NCBI GenBank assembly: GCA_910579515.1
Contig: CAJTUV010000058.1
Location: 1 to 8,645 of the forward strand
Direction of reading: 5' to 3'
DNA length: 8,645 bases
Source of the DNA: an uncultured Hungatella sp.
Lineage (GTDB): Bacteria; Bacillota; Clostridia; Lachnospirales; Lachnospiraceae
Part shown: positions 4,907-8,645 of the stretch, one piece after another
How positions within the stretch are numbered: position 1 is the stretch's first letter
Layout of the letters: every line of letters begins with the position of its first letter
Program-made: the position numbers and the translations under genes
Notes under the pieces: model-generated
What the model was told of the DNA's origin: nothing
Databases searched by the model: none
Seen by the model: the letters and a program-made list of their open reading frames with translations, nothing else

Positions 4907-6496
4907 CTATTTTATAACGTTGTTATTCTGGTATCTGTGTTTGCATTTGCTGTAGATCACTGCATTTTGTTCCTCTCCGTCTTTTATCTGTCCGCAAATG
5001 GAACATCGCAGCCCCTCATAGATTACGGTCTTACATCCGCCTTTTCCATCCTCTTGGTGTTCGTATCCCTTACCCTCACATATAAAGTCATGATTGCACA
5101 AAGTGGAAGTGGAAGCGGCGTATTTTTTATCTACTATGGTTCCATCTTCCCCCACCCAGTAATGGTCAGAAGGGATGCCTATGATTTCGTGTCCTCTATT
5201 CACATACCCGCACTTCGAACATTGGAGCGCTTCATAGACCATTCCTTCCTCAATCTCTCTAAAATCCACTTCATCATGCCTGTATAATGTTCCATTCAGA
5301 CAGAATTCGTGTTCGCACAGCCTGGTTATCTCCTCCAAATACTCTATACTGCGGCATTCTCCATTTTTATCAATCCAGTCATAGTCCTCTGGAATATAGG
5401 CGGTATATCTGCACTCCGATCCTAACCACAGATGTCTCACTGTCTCAAGAAAAATCTCTGTCTTATTTATTTCCGGTTCGGTCTCCATACTTATGGCAAC
5501 TCCAGGTCCGCCATAGGCAAAACCTGTAAAGACTCCAGTCAAACTAATGCAGATCATCATCAGGCCAGACAGAAGACAATGGTTCTTTCTGTTCTGCCTC
5601 ATCTCCAAAATTCTTCGTTTCATCACTTTCTTTCCGCTTCCATGAAGCAGACCTGAAAAAAAGAAGGAGTTGTTTTCAGGATTTTTTTCTGTTGCCAATT
5701 CAATAAGCAGTCTTCCATACTCTTTTCGTGACTGTTCTCCCTCTCCTTTTATCACATCACTGTCACAGCACATTTCGCTTATATTCACAAGCTCATAAAA
5801 CAGAAAATGACACAGCGGATTAAACCAATGAACCGCAAGTGCTGCAAACCCTAAAAACTTAACAAGCAGATCCCTGTTTCTGACATGAAGCAGTTCATGT
5901 TTCATCATGTATTCATCCGAATCACTGCAGATTGCCTTTTTTGAGGGAAACACTACCACCGGAGATAAAATCCCGATTACAATCGGCGACTTACAATAAT
6001 CTGAATATACCAGCCGCACTTGCTGTTTTAAACCCAGCTCTTTTTTTATTTGATAAAATTCCTCCCGTTTTTCTGCTTTTGCTTCCTCCACGTTCTCAAG
6101 GCATCTCTTCCTTCCCCTCCAATATCGAAACAGATGGAACCAAACAGAGCATAATGCGGCCAATAGAAGAAGAAACGTGAAGAACATTTTCTTCTTTAAT
6201 TCTTCTGAAAATATGATGGCGCCAAATTTCGTAAACGAAATGATTGAGCGTTCTATCTGAGGTCCTGGAAATAAGGCTCTTACCACTGGATTCATGCTGC
6301 GCATCCGGTTGAAGGCAACAAACTTGCAAAAATAGTATGGAAATGGAATCAAATAGAAAGCAACCGCCAGCTTTAGCACCAGATACCGCCATTTTATCGG
6401 AAAATACCTTTTAGCCAGCGGGTAGGTCAATAGGTACAGAATGACGATGATACTTCCAGACAAAGACATGGCCAGAATAAGACTTGGAATATACAT
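4907..6496 (-). CDS. BlaR1-like M56 membrane metallopeptidase with a Cys/His-repeat ectodomain
   Basis: A 529-aa signal-transducing zinc protease. The N-terminal half follows BlaR1/MecR1: membrane helices at about 5-28, 36-58 and 103-123, a cytoplasmic M56 domain with HELLH (200-204), and the downstream glutamate in ISEMCCDSDVI (E241) as the likely third zinc ligand. A fourth helix lies at about 307-328. BlaR1 would continue with a penicillin-binding domain carrying S-x-x-K. Here no such domain is present. Instead residues 330-529, predicted outside the cell, contain two 73-residue repeats (368-440 and 441-513), each with LC-x-H-[DE]-F and later C-S-x-C-G: C394, H396, C426, C429 and C467, H469, C498, C501. 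A last C518-x-H520 may be a partial third copy. The start is the ATG at 6496 with GGGGAC about 8 bases upstream. It is the first gene of the operon with the BlaI-type repressor, its presumed substrate or indirect target. Protease and topology are firm; the ligand is unknown. Confidence 0.9.
   Translation of the reverse strand: MYIPSLILAMSLSGSIIVILYLLTYPLAKRYFPIKWRYLVLKLAVAFYLIPFPYYFCKFVAFNRMRSMNPVVRALFPGPQIERSIISFTKFGAIIFSEELKKKMFFTFLLLLAALCSVWFHLFRYWRGRKRCLENVEEAKAEKREEFYQIKKELGLKQQVRLVYSDYCKSPIVIGILSPVVVFPSKKAICSDSDEYMMKHELLHVRNRDLLVKFLGFAALAVHWFNPLCHFLFYELVNISEMCCDSDVIKGEGEQSRKEYGRLLIELATEKNPENNSFFFSGLLHGSGKKVMKRRILEMRQNRKNHCLLSGLMMICISLTGVFTGFAYGGPGVAISMETEPEINKTEIFLETVRHLWLGSECRYTAYIPEDYDWIDKNGECRSIEYLEEITRLCEHEFCLNGTLYRHDEVDFREIEEGMVYEALQCSKCGYVNRGHEIIGIPSDHYWVGEDGTIVDKKYAASTSTLCNHDFICEGKGYEHQEDGKGGCKTVIYEGLRCSICGQIKDGEEQNAVIYSKCKHRYQNNNVIK
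4958..5395 (-). repeat. Two tandem 73-residue Cys/His repeats in the metallopeptidase ectodomain
   Basis: Copy 1 is encoded by 5395-5177 (residues 368-440) and copy 2 by 5176-4958 (441-513). Shared landmarks in order are IP-x-D-[YH]-x-W near the start, G about 10 residues later, LC-x-H-[DE]-F, G-x-x-Y-x-H, V-[YI]-x-E or YE-[AG]-L, and C-S-x-C-G. The first cysteines are exactly 73 residues apart (394 and 467) and the C-x2-C pairs 72 apart. The four Cys/His positions per copy look like a zinc or other metal site, or disulphides outside the cell. Confidence 0.75.
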
Positions 6497-6510
6497 GTTT
6501 ATCGTCCCCG

Positions 6511-6534
6511 TTGTATTATATTTATTTAGTACAA
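6511..6534. promoter_or_regulatory. BlaI/MecI-type operator of the metallopeptidase/repressor operon
   Basis: A 24-base imperfect palindrome: TTGTATTATA at 6511-6520 faces TTTAGTACAA at 6525-6534, with perfect outer arms TTGTA/TACAA. It starts at the base immediately after the -10 and covers the predicted transcription start (about 6528), so a bound repressor would block initiation. Its near-copy lies in front of the downstream three-gene operon (4458-4481). Autoregulation of this kind is usual for BlaI/BlaR1-type operons. Confidence 0.75.
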
Positions 6535-6564
6535 ATTATATCTCTGGGGAGGTGAGCTTGTCAA
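6535..6564 (-). promoter_or_regulatory. Strong promoter of the metallopeptidase/repressor operon
   Basis: On the minus strand TTGACA (6564-6559) and TATAAT (6540-6535) are both perfect consensus hexamers, 18 bases apart. The leader to the ATG at 6496 is about 32 bases. A promoter this strong implies tight repression at the abutting dyad. Confidence 0.85.
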
Positions 6565-6609
6565 GATTGTTAAGCAATCATTTGCAACCGGATTCAGAAT
6601 CCATCCTGT

Positions 6610-8590
6610 TTACATATCAGATTTTCTCAGCACAAACTGCTTGTCCTCATCCTGTACAATCTCTCCAATCTTCCGACCATACTTCAGACCTCTCTCTGCT
6701 GCAGCAAGTAAGGCAGTACTGCTTCTTGCATATCCCATGGTCCGAATCGCAGCTTTAAGCAGACCGTCTTTATCCAGCGCCCCCTGTTCCTTCAATGTAA
6801 TGCAGACAGCATTTTTCAATTCCTGCTGACAAATTTCATCCACTGATCTCCTGTAATCACAATTTATATCGTTTCTGTAAACTATGTACTGATTTGGATC
6901 CTGATCTTTACGCCAGCAAAACTTCACCCCAGCCTGCTTATTTATTCTTGCAGAAACCTTTTTCAACGCTTTATCCGTCGCTTCTAAAGTCTGTGTACTG
7001 GCTCTTGCAATATTAAATGCCCGCAGCGTTTTCTTCATCAATCGGTCATACATAATTGGGGCCTCTGCATCAACAATCTGTTGTATCTTATCAGCAATCA
7101 ATACCTGGTTTTCTTTCTTCACATAATCTGCTGTAGACAGGTCTGTTATTTCAACATCTGCAGAAATATATTCCTCTATGTGGTAATCCAACTCCACATG
7201 GTTCACCTGCACAAAGGTTTGTGTAATTTCACCTTTCCCTGAAGCCACTTTGACATCCATTGCAACAGAAATAGGGTTCTGTATCACAAAGGAATTTGAG
7301 TCTGCCCCAGGCGAATCATTTGGATACTGTTCCAGATAAATCTGATGTGCTGCTTTTTTCTTTTCATTAAGAAGCTCCATTAGTTTGGAAAGTTCCTTTT
7401 CCCGATTATCCCACCAATCCATCGTCCAGATTCGGTGCAGCTCCCAGCCCAGTCCCTTTAAGACACTAATCTGCGCCACTTCACGATCCTTTATATTGGA
7501 AGACTGACGATACGACTCTCCGTCCAGCATAATACACAATAAATACTCCTCAGGATTGCAGGGATTAATAACCGCAATATCAACCTTGAACTTTGAATGT
7601 CCTACCGCCTTCTGATACTCATATCCGTCATCTATTATTGCCTGACAGATATGCTCCATGATTCCCTGCTCCTTCTGCACTCTCGTTTCCACATATTCAC
7701 CCTGAAGCCGCCCCTTCTCAACAAATTCCAGGAAATTCTTCAACGATTCAACACCTTTTGACTTTGTTCTCCTAAGATCAATCATATCTGCAGTCATGGT
7801 AGTAAATACCACCATCTCCAATCTTGCACGGGATACTGCAACATTCAGCCTTTTCCAGCCCCCATCCTTATTCAGAGGGCCAAAATTCAGCGACACCTTC
7901 CCGTCTGCATCCGGACCAAATGCAATGGAGAACAAAATGACATCACGCTCATCACCCTGCACATTCTCCAGATTTTTAACGAACATTGTTTCTTCCCCTG
8001 CATTCGCCCATCTGTCAAACGCAGCATCTTTCTGATACTCTTCCTGCAGCAAATCCTCAATCAAAGTCTGCTGACTGATATTAAACGTGATCACCCCTAT
8101 GGTCTGGTTCTTCAGCTTCGGCTCCTCATATCTTCTTCGGATTTCTGCAACAATAGCCTTTGCTTCTCCTTCATTTACACGGCTTTTTCCACGGTCAAAA
8201 TATCCGTCTGCCTTGATCAGGCTTACGCGCTTCTCCCTGTCGTTCACAGACGGGAAGGTAAGCATCGAATTCTCATAGAATTCCTGGTTGCTGAAAGCAA
8301 TCAGACTTTCATGACGGCTTCGGTAATGCCAGTGCAGATATGCTGACGGCATACCTAACGCCAGGCAATCATCAAGAATACTGTCCAGATCTTCAATATC
8401 AAGATTATCTTCATCTATTGTATTCCCGGCGAAGAAACTGGTAGGTGGCATCTGGTTCGGATCACCTGCAATCACAGCATTTTTGCCTCTGGCCAACAAA
8501 CCGACTGCCTTACATGTGGGAAGCTGTGAAGCCTCGTCAAAAATCACAATATCAAACTGATCATTCTCCGCCTTTAGGTACTGTGCTGCT
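6610..8590 (-). pseudogene. 5'-truncated DUF4011/DUF3320-type SF1 helicase-nuclease
   Basis: This is the C-terminal part (about 659 codons) of a large multidomain SF1 helicase with a nuclease, a protein type usually well over 1,500 aa. Residues below count from the GTG at 8547. Seen in order: motif II DEASQ (4-8), motif III GDPNQMPPT (28-36), YRSRHE (75-80), motif V VQGDERDVILFS (196-207) and motif VI LNVAVSRAR (234-242). Next comes a Vsr/MTES_1575-like nuclease domain (about 295-380) with KVDIAV, then LDGESY and the GLGWELHRIW signature. A DUF3320 segment with RAFNIARAST (509-518) and a C-terminal helical region follow. Fourteen further in-frame codons upstream of 8547 (AAQYLKAENDQFDI) still read as helicase. 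Then the frame meets a TGA at 8593-8595, where insertion-sequence-like DNA begins. The Walker A region and the entire N-terminal part are absent, so the product cannot be an active helicase. Related genes are often found in defence or accessory regions, which is suggestive only. Confidence 0.85.
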
Positions 8591-8645
8591 TGTCAACGCC
8601 GAATTAAAAATGTAAGAAAACGCCGATTATATTTTGTAGTTTTTC
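8591..8645. mobile_element. Terminus of an insertion sequence (IS21-like), cut by the window edge
   Basis: Helicase homology stops at 8590 and the sequence becomes AT-rich, starting TGTCAACGCCGAATT. The motif AACGCCGA occurs at 8595-8602 and again at 8619-8626, each followed after 8 bases by TGTA, a 24-base period. Ends starting with TGT and carrying several subterminal direct repeats are characteristic of IS21-family elements. No transposase is in view, so the family is a guess, and the boundary may be off by a few bases. Confidence 0.6.

Noticed and set aside
4937..5529. Plus-strand open frames opposite the metallopeptidase ectodomain
   Set aside because: They lack ribosome binding sites and family features and lie entirely opposite a clear coding gene with tandem repeats in the other strand.
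4907..6496. Calling the M56/BlaI pair a beta-lactam resistance locus
   Set aside because: The sensor domain with S-x-x-K is missing and no beta-lactamase or PBP gene is present in the window.
6565..6579. GATTG-TTAAG-CAATC hairpin just upstream of the metallopeptidase -35
   Set aside because: A 5-bp AT-rich stem with no U-tract is too weak to call a terminator for the helicase remnant, and it does not resemble the BlaI-type dyads.

Overview
The window looks like chromosome of a low- to mid-GC Clostridia, most likely a gut Lachnospiraceae. This rests on the AT-rich promoters, the strong GGGGG-type ribosome binding sites, the ferredoxin/4Fe-4S membrane pair, the BlaI/M56 pair and the DUF3320-type helicase. 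The assignment is inferred from gene style; there is no rRNA or other taxonomic marker.

Left part (1-1527): a half-size chromate-transporter-family gene reads leftward. Divergent from it, a two-gene rightward operon encodes a 2[4Fe-4S] ferredoxin and a NapH/CcoG-like 4Fe-4S membrane protein with a 4-base ATGA overlap. The 132-base divergent gap holds a good promoter for the transporter gene. It also holds a -10 without a -35 for the ferredoxin, and a perfect 6+3+6 dyad centred near -41 of the ferredoxin promoter. A long stem-loop ends the rightward operon.

Centre (1590-6564, all on the minus strand): this is the most interesting part. A perfect-consensus promoter with an abutting 24-base dyad drives an M56/BlaR1-type membrane metallopeptidase and a BlaI/MecI-type repressor. 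Immediately downstream, a second promoter with a closely related dyad (19 of 24 bases identical) in the same position next to its -10 drives three tightly packed genes of unknown function (475, about 161 and 303 aa). The metallopeptidase lacks the penicillin-binding sensor of BlaR1. Its C-terminal, predicted extracellular part instead carries two 73-residue repeats with C-x-H ... C-x2-C signatures. The reading offered here is a self-contained signal relay: unknown extracellular signal, protease activation, repressor inactivation, and induction of both its own operon and the three-gene effector operon. No beta-lactamase or PBP gene is visible in the window.

Right part (6610-8645): the 3' two-fifths or so of a large SF1 helicase/nuclease gene (helicase motifs II-VI, a Vsr/MTES_1575-like nuclease domain, DUF3320) is cut off at about 8590. 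There the sequence changes abruptly to what looks like the terminus of an insertion sequence with internal direct repeats, resembling IS21-family ends.

All gaps between genes are under 150 bases. No tRNA, rRNA, CRISPR array or riboswitch was seen.
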